From: Ipomoea triloba
Taxonomy: Eukaryota; Streptophyta; Magnoliopsida; Solanales; Convolvulaceae
Length of the DNA stretch: 64,000 nucleotides
NCBI RefSeq assembly: GCF_003576645.1
Contig: NC_044923.1
Span: forward strand, 5,878,904 to 5,942,903
Direction of reading: 5' to 3'
Positions within the stretch are counted from its first letter, which is position 1. The number at the start of each line of letters is the position of its first letter. The position numbers and the translations under genes are program-made. Positions 10,144 to 21,381 of the stretch are shown in pieces. A model generated the notes under the pieces. The model saw only the letters and a list, made by a program, of their open reading frames with translations, made no database searches and was not told the DNA's origin.

Positions 10144-11518
10144 CCTAGTCCATGGTATAATTTTTCTTCAAACGCCCAGCATCCAAACATACCTTTATAG
10201 GGCTTTTGGAGTGGACAAACTCCTCCATCACGCCAAATGGGCTAAAAATATACCAAGAGATTAAGAAAGTGCTTAAAAATTAATAAGTAAAATAGGACAG
10301 ATGCAATAAAGAACATTATATTTGTATCTTACCATTTGGTTGAATTAATTATATTAATATGGATTTGATCATTACAAGTATAAAGTATCCAATGAACTCT
10401 AAAAAGTCAAAAGTCAACAAGTTGAAAGTTGACACTTGAAATTAAATAGAAAAATACAGCACTGCATTTTTTTCCCAACAAAATTGTCAAAAATATGTTA
10501 GAATTTTTTAAATAGTTTACAATCACGATGCATAATTGATTCATTAGAAAAATTAAAAAAAAAAATTAATTATATGTATGTAGTGAAGATTTTGTTATAA
10601 AAGAGTTTAATAAGAGGTTCAACCCAAATATACTCAATAAAGCAATAATTAGACCCTCAATTTATAAAAAGATCCAATTGAACTCTTTAACTTGTTAAAT
10701 TAGTGCAATTGACTCATTTTACATGTAACCTTCATGTTAATGCTGACATAAGCAACAACTTGGACTAAAAAATAAAAAAGCTAACTATAACCACGTGTAC
10801 TACAATTAAAATACAATTAATGTATATTGTTATTATTATAACTAAAACTAAATAAGTAAAAATAAATAAATAAAACCCTAAACTAATCTACAATCCCAAA
10901 TCTCCAATAAAGGTGACTTACCGTCGGAGATGACGACCGGCGACGACGGAGTATTCACCAGTCGTCGAAAAATTCATCATCGGTGGCAGAAATAGGCAAT
11001 TGACCTGTTAAAAATATTAATTGTTATTGTTTTTTTATGTAGTGGGGTTATTTTTATTTTTTTTTATGTAGTGGTTTAATTGCTTTGTTTTTCTGAGTTT
11101 AGTGACTTATTTGAAGCTAATTACTAAATAATTCGATGATTTATTTACACATTTTTCAGATGTTATTCTCCTAATAATGACAAAACTACTGATTCTGTCC
11201 ACTGAGACTCGTACTCATCCCCTTCCATATGGAAGTGTAAACCAGGTATCACTAAACCACAATGTCTTTAGCTCTCTCTTCTATTCTACTTAGCTTCTTA
11301 AAAAAAAAAAACCTCAACAAATGAGGTTGGTCTTTCCAAGTTACTCCGTATTTTATTCAATAAACTATAATATCTTTATTCTCCTAATAATGACAAAGTG
11401 TAGTACCCCACTACTCAGTAGTATACTTGTTTTAAAATGGAAATGTGCCCACAAACACCGGCGAGCACTACGTGCCCATGATTAACGTATAGAGAGATAC
11501 AACGGAAAACAGTAACAG
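10144..11518. other. Spacer 3' of the BBE-like gene
   Basis: AT-rich sequence with no accepted gene. At about 10620-10740 it has a degraded arm resembling the long-inverted-repeat family at 26619-27366 (phrases like CCAATTGAACTC and TAGTGCAATTGA). At 10920-10985 there is a short GC-rich block rich in CGACGA words. A SINE head lies at 11180-11275. The minus-strand 3' UTR of the BBE-like gene should occupy the right end. Confidence 0.45.
11180..11275 (-). repeat. SINE head fragment
   Basis: Read on the minus strand it begins with box A-like TTGTGGTTTAGTGATACC and continues to a degenerate box B-like GAGTACGAGTCTCAGTGG. It resembles the heads of the SINE copies at 14455, 37448 and 48609, but lacks most of their shared 3' half. 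Confidence 0.5.
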
Positions 11519-13204
11519 TCATAGCCGCCGGTGGATATTCCGACAAAAACCCGGTTCACACGATTCACTCCCGGTTTGATTCCGGTTCCTACTCCGATTC
11601 AAACTAGGAATGCTCTGTTCATTCCTGAAGAAATTCTCCGGATCAACCATACTCTTCACTTTCACCAACCTCTCATAATTCCCCATGAAATACTTGTGCC
11701 CATAAACCTTCCCTTCCTCGTAGCTATGGAGCCCGTGATCGGTGGTTCCGATGTCCAAATCTCTGTAATTCAGATACGCCTGCCTCGGATTACTCGAAAC
11801 GAACGGCGCCAAGAAGCTATGGAGCGCTCTTATCTGCGATATGTGCTCCCGATCCGCCGCCTCCCCTTCTTGGTTCCAGCTCACGGCGTATTGGATCTTG
11901 AACAGAATTCCGGCGCGGTGAGGAAACGGCGTTTGGGTCGACGGGATTTCCGCCATTTTTCCGCCGTATGGGTTCACGGCTAGCCCTGTGTTCCCCAATT
12001 CCAGCATTTTGTTCCATAGAGGATCCAATATGTGTTTTGGGATGGGGGTTTGAAGGTAATCGGATTTTCTTTTGAGGAAACTCACGTCGCCGGCGGGGGT
12101 TCTGTTTAGTAATGCTTCGGGTTTTGTGCCGTTTCCGAAGTTTCCCCACCGGAGTAATGATTCGATCCAACTCATCTCGAAACAGTCCTGTTTTGTCAGT
12201 CCTAATGACGGGAAATCGTGGTTTAGGATGGAGATAAGGTTTTCGGAGTTTCCGAGGAATAATCCGACGTAGGATGATCTGACGGTCTTGGAATTGTGGT
12301 TTGGCGGCGGGACTATTTGTAATAGAAGCCTGATGAAAAGATTGTTGTCTATTTTGCTGGCGGTGTTGAGGTACTGGGAAACGACGTCGTTGAAGTTCGG
12401 GGTTAGACCCAAATATTTCTCAGCTCGGAAATACGTCACCGTTTTGGGGACCCGAAGGAGCTTGATTTTGAACGCCAAGATGACGCCGAAGCTGGCGCCT
12501 CCTCCGCCGTTGATCGCCCAGAAAAGATCTTCGCCCATACCTTTCCGGTCCAAAATTCTCCCCTTCACGTCCACGATCCGCGCGTCGACCACGTGGTCAA
12601 CCGTCAACCCGAACCGTCGGATCATATTACCGTACCCGCCTCCGCTGACGTGGCCGCCCACTCCCACGGTGGGGCACACCCCGCCGGGAAACCCATGCAC
12701 CGAGCTCTTCTCCGATATCCGATAGTACAGCTCGCCGAGCGTCGCGCCGGCTTGGACCCACGCCGTCTCGCCGGCGACGTCAACGTCGACGGACCGGAGA
12801 TTAAACATGTCGAGAATGATGAAATTAACATCGGAAACGTACGAAATCCCCTCGTAATCATGCCCGCCGCTCCGGATTCTGATCTCCACTCCGAGCTTTT
12901 TGGCGCACAGGACCACCGGCGGGACATGCGACTCCTGCAAAGGAGTCACGATGATCGCCGGTTTGGGAGATGAACCGGTGTTGAACCGCCGGTTTCTGGC
13001 GTAGGCTTGGAGGACGGAGGAAAACGACGCGTTCGCCGGCGCGTAGAGGATACTGGAAACTTGGTCTTTGGGGATTGGATTAGTGGAAACGGTGGATAAA
13101 CACTGAAGAAAAGAATCGTACATCGGAATCGTACCGGAAAAACAAGAAGTGAAGAGTTTGCAAAGTGACAGAAAAAGAAGGAAGGCAGTGGAAGAAGACA
13201 TCAT
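11519..13204 (-). CDS. Berberine bridge enzyme-like FAD-linked oxidase, intact and intronless
   Basis: 561 aa, the normal length for the family, in one exon. Residues 1-24 form a secretion signal (hydrophobic TAFLLFLSLCKLF). The FAD-binding PCMH domain spans about 75-250. The two bicovalent FAD attachment residues are present: His115 in RSGGHDYEG and Cys177 in [11 protein letters not shown]. The C-terminal BBE domain contains YLNYRDLDIG and VDPENFFRNEQSIP near 480-535. The last 25 residues are an unusual polar tail. Family members oxidise alcohols, carbohydrates (cellodextrins, oligogalacturonides), monolignols or alkaloids, usually in the apoplast; the substrate cannot be told from sequence. 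The first ATG of the frame lies just below a TATA box. A decayed paralogue follows on the same strand at 16.8-19.0 kb, indicating an old tandem duplication. Confidence 0.93.
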   Translation of the reverse strand: MMSSSTAFLLFLSLCKLFTSCFSGTIPMYDSFLQCLSTVSTNPIPKDQVSSILYAPANASFSSVLQAYARNRRFNTGSSPKPAIIVTPLQESHVPPVVLCAKKLGVEIRIRSGGHDYEGISYVSDVNFIILDMFNLRSVDVDVAGETAWVQAGATLGELYYRISEKSSVHGFPGGVCPTVGVGGHVSGGGYGNMIRRFGLTVDHVVDARIVDVKGRILDRKGMGEDLFWAINGGGGASFGVILAFKIKLLRVPKTVTYFRAEKYLGLTPNFNDVVSQYLNTASKIDNNLFIRLLLQIVPPPNHNSKTVRSSYVGLFLGNSENLISILNHDFPSLGLTKQDCFEMSWIESLLRWGNFGNGTKPEALLNRTPAGDVSFLKRKSDYLQTPIPKHILDPLWNKMLELGNTGLAVNPYGGKMAEIPSTQTPFPHRAGILFKIQYAVSWNQEGEAADREHISQIRALHSFLAPFVSSNPRQAYLNYRDLDIGTTDHGLHSYEEGKVYGHKYFMGNYERLVKVKSMVDPENFFRNEQSIPSLNRSRNRNQTGSESCEPGFCRNIHRRL

Positions 13205-13237
13205 CGTTTGTGTCGGGTTGTGTTTTTGAGATTCATG

Positions 13238-13249
13238 TTGTATATAAGT
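13238..13249 (-). promoter_or_regulatory. TATA box of the BBE-like gene
   Basis: Minus-strand CCACTTATATACAAC lies about 35-45 bases upstream of the start codon at 13204. This implies a very short leader. The paralogous pseudogene keeps a comparable TTATAAAC at about the same distance upstream of its former start codon. Confidence 0.6.
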
Positions 13250-14454
13250 GGGGGGAAATGGGATTCAATGGCGGGTTTGGAATCAAGTCAACCGTTGACA
13301 ATTCAATTTGCTCCGTAATTCATGATCACTTGTGATTTTTCTCAAGTAGTTGTAGAATTCTGTATTCTTAATAAAGAACATCATGGGAATGTTTAGTAAA
13401 TGGTTTTGACCGTTCAACGTTTTTGTTACTTAAGAGTTAAGATCTTAGAGCATTTTGTGAGGTCAAAGATGAGAGGAGAGAAGAGGGGATAGAAGAGAGA
13501 AAATTGGTATCTTTTTGCAATAGGTAGTTTTTGGTGGGATCAACATAGTGAGAGAAATAAGTCATTTTCTTCATATTTGATAAATTCATAGCTATTATAA
13601 AAGTGTATATTTGATAAATCATGTTATACTAAGAGTTAAACGTGAGATGTCAAAGGTCTTGTGGTCTAGTGGCAACCTTTGTTGACTCCTCTTTGTGTTT
13701 CAGAGTCACCGTGAGATTTGCATGTTTATAATAAGTTGAATAATTTTGCTATGCTCTAGACATTAGTTTACTTAATGATAAGTTTTACTTTAAAGCTTAT
13801 TATATTAGTATAAGGTGGGAGTTTGATTTATTGCTACAAATATTGAAGTTTTGGTTATATTTTTTGTGTGTAAAAGTGTACAGTTTGGTATCGAGTTTTA
13901 AAATTATATTTGTCATATTTACCTCCTTATAGACCTATAATATATGGTTTAGGATAGTGTGACAGACAATTTATTGATGGTTCGAGATAGTATAATGTAC
14001 AATTTATTAATCAGCTGCTAAATGGGGTTTGATTTATAATTTTTAATGATTTGGTCGAGACTATTGTAAATAATTTTCAAATTTAAAAATTAATTTTTTT
14101 TTTGGTGGTGAATCTAAAAACTAGATCAATCATGGACTTGCAATATATGGATCGAGATAGTATGACATGCTAAATAGGTTTTAACTCACTGGTTCAGTAC
14201 GCAGTAATTGGGAGAATAAATCAAGGTTCGAAACTTGATAGCAATAGTGTAAAGTGGACAGATTCTTTGTGCGTTAGGGTTGGAGACAACCTTTGAGAGA
14301 ATAAATAGTACGACATGAAATTTATTAATTATCACTTATTAAATAGGATTTGGTCAAAACTATTGTAATCAATTTTCAATCTCAAATTTTGATTTTCCTT
14401 CTCTACATAACTACATTTAACCTTGGTATCAATCCGGCCACGATTCTCTTTTTT
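13250..14454. other. AT-rich spacer upstream of the BBE-like gene
   Basis: No gene accepted. A box A-like GTGGTCTAGTGGCAACC at about 13660, followed by TTGACTCCTCTTTGTGTTTCAG, looks like an internally deleted SINE of the dispersed family in this window. The rest is low-complexity AT-rich sequence. Confidence 0.45.
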
Positions 14455-14625
14455 TTTTCCTTTTCTTTTTTTTCAGTACTACTAACTCTGTTAGAATGTA
14501 GTATCTGTTTATAGCTACTTTCTCAACATACTGAAGCACAAAGAGTCAACAGTTACCTCTACTGAGGCTCGAACCCATTCCGTCATCCATGTGGGAGTGT
14601 AAATCTGTACACCGGGTGCTACGAT
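14455..14625 (-). mobile_element. SINE copy (dispersed family)
   Basis: On the minus strand: tRNA-like head, box B-like GGGTTCGAGCCTC, then the family-specific segment GTTGACTCTTTGTGCTTCAG, a stretch ending CTAACAGAGTTAGTAGTACTG and an A-rich tail. The same 3' segment recurs at 37448-37632 and 48609-48775, which defines the family. No certain target-site duplication was found. Confidence 0.65.
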
Positions 14626-16056
14626 TCTCTTTTGATTGATAAATGAAACAAATTATTGACCATATTTCAATGAAGATATTTAGATATATGGTAGCCATTA
14701 TCACAAAAGCATTGCCGAAAGCTGAAGATCGATTATCGAAGCACCACACAAAAGTAGCAATTATTAGTTATCTTCAACAGTTCAGCCCCACAAAAGTCCA
14801 CCACGCACAGCCCGCTCTGTTTAGATCAAATACTGCATATATCCACATTCATTTTTTATTTTATTTTTTTAAAATATATCCACATTCATATTAAGATAGT
14901 GAGACGACGGAAAGGACCAGCATACCAACTTTGGAAATTTCTTATTCAGTTGTTGAAAAAAAAGGCAATAAAACCACTTTTCACCATTTAAAAATAATCA
15001 TCCTGTGCATGAAGGCTGGTGAAAGGCTTAGCCAACCTTACATTAAATTTTTAAAAGAATTGATATCGCATTAATGTGCAAAAGTATTTTCTTGCATTAT
15101 TTTGATAATAAAAAAATACATCGTTTTGAAAAATACATATTATTTTGGAACAAATATGCATAATTTTTTATTTAGACTAGCTAACACACGGTCCTAATTA
15201 AATGTATTTGACATAAATATACTTCGACGGATTAGGAAGTCTAAATACACATAATTTTAGATCAATGTGCAGGGTGGGGTACACAAATCTGCATCTTTTA
15301 ATCATTCAAACATTTATGGAGTACTTAATTAATTACAAAAATATCACTGTTTTTTTCCTTAAACATGGATGGTAACCATCCATTTGTTGCCAATAGAAGA
15401 ATGGAATTTATTATCATTTTCACATCATGCACCATTCTCACAATATCCCATCCATATAATACATATATACATACGCATGACAGAAACTTATTCTCAAAAA
15501 TTACTTAATTAGTTTTCTAATGCAATTTAGTTTTACGTATGATTTAAGGGCTATTATACAAGAACAAAATTTACCTGGTCCACACCTTTAATTATCAATG
15601 ACAAGTTTTTTTGTCACAGAAAAAAGTATTTAATTAAAAAAAATCATACACAAATCTTATGCTATATTTTTAGTATGTAAAAAATAATTTGCAAAATGTG
15701 TTCAAGTTTCCACTTTTGCGCGGTCCACTTCTCCACCAAATGGCCACTGTCTCAACACTCTCTCCACCAAATGGGGAATGAATTTATGTCCATTTCATTC
15801 CATTCCTCTAGGCGTGCAAATACTCCACTAGTCCAGAACTCCAGATATCTAAAAGATTACAAATTAAATCATATATCGCTTAATCCACTCAAGTTTCTGA
15901 TTATTATTAATGATCTCAGGGACCTTAACTTCAGGGATGAGGAATAAGGGCGTATCATTACTGCCATCCAGAGATTACCGGTATCAACATGTTAAATTTT
16001 ATGTGTTTCGTCTTAATTAAAAAGTTAATTAAATTAATAATTGAATTACACATTAA
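14626..16056. other. AT-rich spacer between the BBE-like pair
   Basis: Open frames here are short and without family resemblance. I see low-complexity AT sequence and nothing that I can name. Confidence 0.5.
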
Positions 16057-16514
16057 GGTGTGTTTGGTAGCTTGGAAAATGATTTTTAGAAATCATTTTC
16101 CGGGCTTTTGGTGTTTGGCCGTGCATGGAAAATGCAGTCAACAGAAAATAATTTCCGTTGACCAAGGAAAATGAGGCCATTTTTCCGGAAAATGACTTCC
16201 GGATTTTTTTTTTCCGGAAGTCATTTTTCGGACTTGGCTTCAACAACTTTTTTGGCCAAAATGGTCACATTTGTTACTTTTTAAAAGAAATATTATTATT
16301 ATTATATATTATTATTATTATTTTATATTTTAAAAAAATAATTAAAATGTAAAATTATACAATTTAATTCATTTTCCAGAAAAATGAACCAAGCACACAC
16401 AGACAGTTTTCCAGAATGCAACCAAACATTGGAAATGAAAATGTTTTCCGGAAAATGACTCATTTTCCAGAAAACATTTTCCAGAAGTCATTTTCCTACT
16501 TTCCAAACACACCC
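16057..16514. mobile_element. Tourist/PIF-Harbinger-like MITE, 458 bp
   Basis: The ends are inverted repeats: GGTGTGTTTGGTAGCTTGG at the left, and GGGTGTGTTTGGAAAGTAGG reading inward from the right. A TAA trinucleotide flanks both sides (16054-16056 and 16515-16517). The interior is full of GGAAAATGA/TCATTTTCC words in both orientations, so the RNA or single strand would fold back extensively. Three-base TAA/TTA duplications and GGGTGTGTTTGG-like ends are typical of non-autonomous PIF/Harbinger elements. Confidence 0.75.
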
Positions 16515-16842
16515 TAATATTTAATATATTATATGCTCAACCATCAACACTCATAATCAAAATAAATCTTGAGAAATGAAACAGATAAAGCAAATATATT
16601 TGCGCGGCAATATGAAAAACAAAAATACTAAAGCATGAAATAATAGGATATAACCTATCCAGAAAGCCCAAAATTCATCACCAAGGATGGAAATTATGAG
16701 AAAATTGTAAGAAAAATGTAGAAGGATGAGTCATTAATAAATAAATGTATTAAAACTTATAATATCGGTATATAACTGTATATTAATATATTAGTTTAAT
16801 TTCAATCCGACCAAGATCGGGTGACAAAGATTGAAGATTCGA

Positions 16843-19028
16843 TTAATTCCGAGTTGGAATGCTTTGTTCATGCCGGAAGAAATTCTGGGGATCCACCCTG
16901 CTCTTCACTGTCACCAACCTCTCAAAATTCCCCACGAAATATCTCTCTCCATAAACCTTCCCTTCCTCGTAGCTATGAGCCCCATGGTGGTTAATTCCGA
17001 CGTCGATGTCTCTGTAATTGAGGAAAGCCTGCCTCGGATTACTCGAAACAAAAGGCGTCATGAAGCTATGGAGATCGCTTATCTGCGAGCTGTACTTCTG
17101 GTCCGCCGCCGCCCCTTTTTCATTCCAGTTCACGGCGTACTGGATCTTGAACAGGATTCCGGCGCGGTGGGGGAACGCCGTTTGGTTCGACGGGATTCCG
17201 CCATTTTTTCCGCCGTATGGATTGAATGTTAGGCCTGTGCTGCCCAGTTCTAGAAGTTTTTCGCATATAGAGTTCAGTGAGTTTTTTGGGATGTGGTTTT
17301 AAAGGTAATCGGATTTGCCGGGGGTTCTGTTCAGTAATGTTTCGGGTTTTGTGGTGTTGTCGAAGCCCGCCCAGGTGAGGACCGATTGGATCCAACTCAT
17401 CTCGGTGCAATCCGAGGGGGTTAGTCCTAAGGTCGGGAATTGGGCGTTTAGGGTTGAGATAAGCGTGGTTGGATCTCCGAGGAATAATCCAACGAAGATT
17501 GCTGTAACGGTGGCTGCCCGGCGGGGGTTTGACATGCAACATAAGCCTGATGAAAAGATTATCATCGATTTTACTGGCCACGTTAAAGTACTGGGAAACG
17601 ACGTCGTTGAAATCCCGGGTTTGACCGAAATATTTTTCGACCCGGAAATACGTCACCGATTTGGGGACTCTAACGAGCTCGATTTTGTAGGCCAAGATGA
17701 CGCCGAAACTGGCGCCGCCGCCGCCTCTAATTGCCTAGAAAAGATCTTCCCCCATAGATTCCCAGTCCAGAATTCTACCGTTCACATCCACAATCCTCGC
17801 GTCCACCACGTGGTCGGAGGTCAGGCCGTGCCGGCGGATCAAGTTGCCATATCCGCCGCCGGTGAAGTGGCCTCCCACCCCCACGGTAGGGCAGACTGCG
17901 GCTGGAAACGCATGCTCCGCGCTCTTCTCCGATATCCCATAGTAGAGCTCGCCGAGGGTGGCGCCACCCTGCACCCACGCCAGTAGTACACTTAGCTTAC
18001 ACCTTCTTTAAACTTTCACATGAATTTGAAGCACATTTTTACCGCCGACATCAATCTGTAAGCACAAAACACCCATCACTCTTAACTCTTAACTGCACAG
18101 TTTTTTACTTAAACCCATAAAATATATTATTCCATATTCATTTTAAGATGTGCTGAAATTTAAAATATACTGCACAATTTCATCATGACAGTCACTCAGA
18201 CGTGCTAAAATTTAAAAATTTTCGTCATTTTCAAATTAAAATCCCAATTTAAGCATAAATAGCGAGGTTTAAACCTTAGATTGAACCGTAAATTGAGATC
18301 AATTTTAGCCTCTTAGGGCTTAAATTAATTTTATCCATACTCAAATTAAGATATTAATTTGAAAAAGACGAAAATACCCTTTAATCTATTTTATTCATGC
18401 TCAAATTAGGATCTTAAAAAGAATGAAAATATCTCTAATAATTTCATATTTCGGTATATCTTAAACGAATGAGTGACATGTGTGATCAGTTTTGACATTA
18501 AAATAATAATTCTATATAAGAATTAAATAAGTTGATCGTCATTTTGCTAATACTCGTTGACCAAAATTGATATTCGCTCATAGGAAAACGTTACAGAACC
18601 TGGATACTACGGAGGTTGAACATGTCGAGGATGATGAAGGTGTGGTTGGAAACGTACGAAAGCCCCTCGTAATCATGTCCGCCGCTGGGGATTCTGAGTT
18701 CCACGCCGAGGGCTTTAGCGCACAGCACCACCGGCGGGACATGGGACTCCCGCAAAGGCGTCACGATCGCAACCGGTTTGGAATATGAAGTGGCGTTGAA
18801 ACGCCGGTTTCTCATATACGCTTGCAGAACAGACGGGAATGAAGCGCTGCCGGAAACAAAGACAATCTTGGAAACTTCCTCTTTGGGAATGGGATTAGTA
18901 GTAACGATGGATAAACACTGGACAAAAGAATCATTATTCACCGGAACGTCACCGGAAAAACAAGAATTGATGAATATGCTGCAAAGTGACAGAAAAACAA
19001 GTAAGGTAACAGAAGACGACGTCGTCAT
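16843..19028 (-). pseudogene. BBE-like oxidase pseudogene, split by an insertion
   Basis: Paralogue of the intact gene at 11519-13204. The 5' part (18591-19028) keeps a signal peptide and the flavin His motif IPSGGHDYEG. The 3' part starts at about 17976 with [17 protein letters not shown] and keeps [19 protein letters not shown] with the flavin Cys. Lesions visible on the minus strand are: about 618 bp of foreign AT-rich DNA between the two parts, with loss of roughly ten codons; a Trp to TAG change after SMGEDLF near 17738; a frameshift near 17530 after MLHVKPPP; and a stop after GKSDYL near 17300, followed by a further in-frame remnant to the normal end (FFRHEQSIPTRN). The C-terminal BBE domain is still well preserved, so the loss of function is not very old. 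Confidence 0.88.
17977..18594. repeat. AT-rich insertion splitting the BBE-like pseudogene
   Basis: About 618 bp with no similarity to the intact paralogue, placed where the intact gene encodes VDVAGET. It contains several inverted copies of words such as CAAATTA(A/G)GAT and TTTAAATTTTAGCA. I could not define terminal repeats or a target-site duplication, because the host sequence at the junction was also lost. It could be a degraded MITE or filler DNA. Confidence 0.5.
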
Positions 19029-19204
19029 CGTTCAATGTATGTTTGTGTTTCTCGAAAATGATCGCTGCGTATGTTGTTTATAAGGGAGAATGATAATCAG
19101 ATAATGTGAATACGCGACTTCATTCGCATTACCATCGTCTCAAAATATCATGGGTTATTATGGGAATATTAAGAGAAATTTAATTAATTTCCTAATTAAA
19201 ATCC
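19029..19204 (-). promoter_or_regulatory. Former promoter of the BBE-like pseudogene
   Basis: A minus-strand TTATAAACAAC near 19073-19083 lies about 50 bases above the old start codon, mirroring the TATA box of the intact paralogue. Confidence 0.4.
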
Positions 19205-19965
19205 TAGATTTGGTTAATCCTTATCACATTTAGTGTCCGACTCTTAAAATTGTCAAAATTGGTTCTACGATTTTTAAATTTTCATCAGAGTTTGTTCCAG
19301 ACTATTAAAATTTTTAGATTTGGTGGGGTGGTTTTCTAATCCTAGAATTAATTTGACAATTAATATCCCTTCTAATTAAATAATTTGTAATTTTTTTTTG
19401 TAAAAATTATTCAGTGTTTGTAATATAATTTAATTTATATTTTAACATTATTAAAGTTTGTATATAATATTTGTATTATATAATCATAATATCATTAATT
19501 CAACATCATATTAACTTATAAAGTTGATAAAATATATAGTTTATAAGAACTTTATTTAGTCCCATTGGGGGAAAACAAATAAAGTGATTTTGGGAAGAAA
19601 AAATAAGTTCAAGAAAAAATAAGTAGAAAAAGAATAATTTTAATTTACCCATATATAAGATAATTCATTTGCCTAAAATTAAATCACCGATAACTAATAT
19701 TTAGATTTGATGGACCAAATGTGGCAATGATTTAACAGTCGTGACTCGTGAGACCAACTCTATAAATTTTATAGTCGGTGATCAAATGTGGTAATAATTT
19801 AAAAATGGTGGCATTAAATTTGGAAATTTTAATAGTCGGTGATCAAATGTGGTAAGGATTTAAAAGTTGTGGAACCAAGTCTAAAAATTTTAATAGTCGG
19901 GGACCAAATATTGAAATCGTCTCATACTCGTGGGACCAAAAGTAGAAATACATAATTTGATAATT
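19205..19965. repeat. Degraded long-inverted-repeat element
   Basis: The right arm (about 19690-19965) holds three degenerate units with the phrase TAGTCGGTGATCAAATGTGG. The left arm (about 19205-19330) holds the same phrases inverted, for example AATCCTTATCACATTTAG and CCGACTCTTAAAATT. The structure resembles MULE-type MITEs with repetitive arms. No target-site duplication was resolved. Confidence 0.45.
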
Positions 19966-20017
19966 TGCAACTTAATATAATAAAAATAAATACATAAGTT
20001 GATAAATATAATAATTA

Positions 20018-20276
20018 TGGGTTGAATACCCGATTTGGTCTCTCGATTATTAGGATTTAACCACTTTTTTGGTCATCGACTTTCAAACTTGCTCAATTTC
20101 ATCCTTAACTATGTAATTGTTAACTAAAATGATTATAATCAGGACTATTTTGGTTTGAACAAATGATTATTTTATGTCAAAATTACATAGTTGGGATGAA
20201 ATCAAGTAAGTTTGGAAGTCGATGACCAACGTGGTGAAATTCTAATAGTTGATGAATCAAATCATGTATTAACTCA
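20018..20276. mobile_element. Fold-back MULE-like MITE, 259 bp
   Basis: The two halves are inverted copies about 100 bp long. TGGGTTGAATACCCGATTTG starts the left arm and TGAGTTAATACATGATTTG the right, read inward; both then contain GGTCATCGACTT and an ACTATGTAATT near the centre. Possible 9-bp flanks TAATAATTA and TCATAATTC match at 7 of 9 bases. Confidence 0.6.
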
Positions 20277-21381
20277 TCATAATTCTGAATTTAAAAAAAT
20301 GAAGAAAAAAATGTATTTTGTACCTTTTTTGGAAAGGATAAGATTTTTATTGTTTAACTTGGCATAACTTGTGACTCATATTTAATTAAGCATTGATAAT
20401 TATAATAACTCTGAACTAAATAAATTGAAAGAAACAACTTTTAAAAAAAATTGTGGGCTAGATTAATATTTTATTGTTTGGTTTGATCAAATCTACTACG
20501 TGTTTTAATTGGTCATTGGTAAATGTAATAAGTCTAAACTATACAAAAAATGAAAAAGAAAAAGAAAAAAGAAATGAGTGTTTTTTCATAATCTTGTGAG
20601 CTATAGGCCGAGTTAGGTCAATATTTTTATTGTTTGACGTAATCAATTAGACTCATATTTTAACCATGCATACTAGTTCAATCTAGTTCAAATAATAGTT
20701 ATGTATATGACGGGTCAACCCGTCCATCTGGCATCACTCAAAAGGAGATAGAGAATTGAGCGTGAGTACAATTATTAATATTAATTAATATGAGTCATAC
20801 TCCCACATAAAAAGCGAAGACTAATATGAAGGATATGAAGTTTCTTTTATAGAAAAACTGAAAACTTATGAAAGTTGTCAATATTTATAAAATTGACCCA
20901 CATTTTTTTAATACTAAAACCCTTAACCATTGATTAATCTTAATGGACGGTTATGATCAGTCCTCATTTTTTAACGGAAAATCACGTTCTCATTTAAACT
21001 CTTGTACTAACCACAATTGTTCATATAGCACCATGTACTAAAACATGGTCTATCTAGACACTTATAACCCCAATTTGGTTCACCTAGCATTTTTAGCTCG
21101 TTGCCCACCGGTGGCTCATGTAATTTGATGACATGGAAAAATAAATTAATAACGAATTGCTGACAAGTTATATATATATATATGGATGTATTGGACAATT
21201 TTGCATCTAATAACCCTAGCTCTTCATCATCTTCTTCCTAAAAGAAAATCTTCATTTATAGTCTCCATCGCTAGAGTTCAAATATTTTTCAAATGCTATG
21301 ATCTTATCGTCATTAAACTTTTAAGTTTGCAATAATTATAAAATGAATTCCGCTCTTAAAAGTTTTTAATAATTATAAAAT
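20277..21381. other. AT-rich spacer with degenerate repeats
   Basis: Between about 20340 and 20700 three loosely related stretches share phrases like TTTATTGTTTGACTT and GACTCATATTTTAA. A (TA)n run lies at 21171-21181. No gene was accepted. Confidence 0.45.

Noticed and set aside
11531..12973. Plus-strand open frames of 126-150 codons opposite the BBE-like gene
   Set aside because: They are antisense shadows of a GC-rich coding region without family resemblance.
17977..18594. Insertion in the BBE-like pseudogene as an intron
   Set aside because: The family is normally intronless here, the best GT-AG choice would delete conserved codons, and the rest of the gene has stops and a frameshift.
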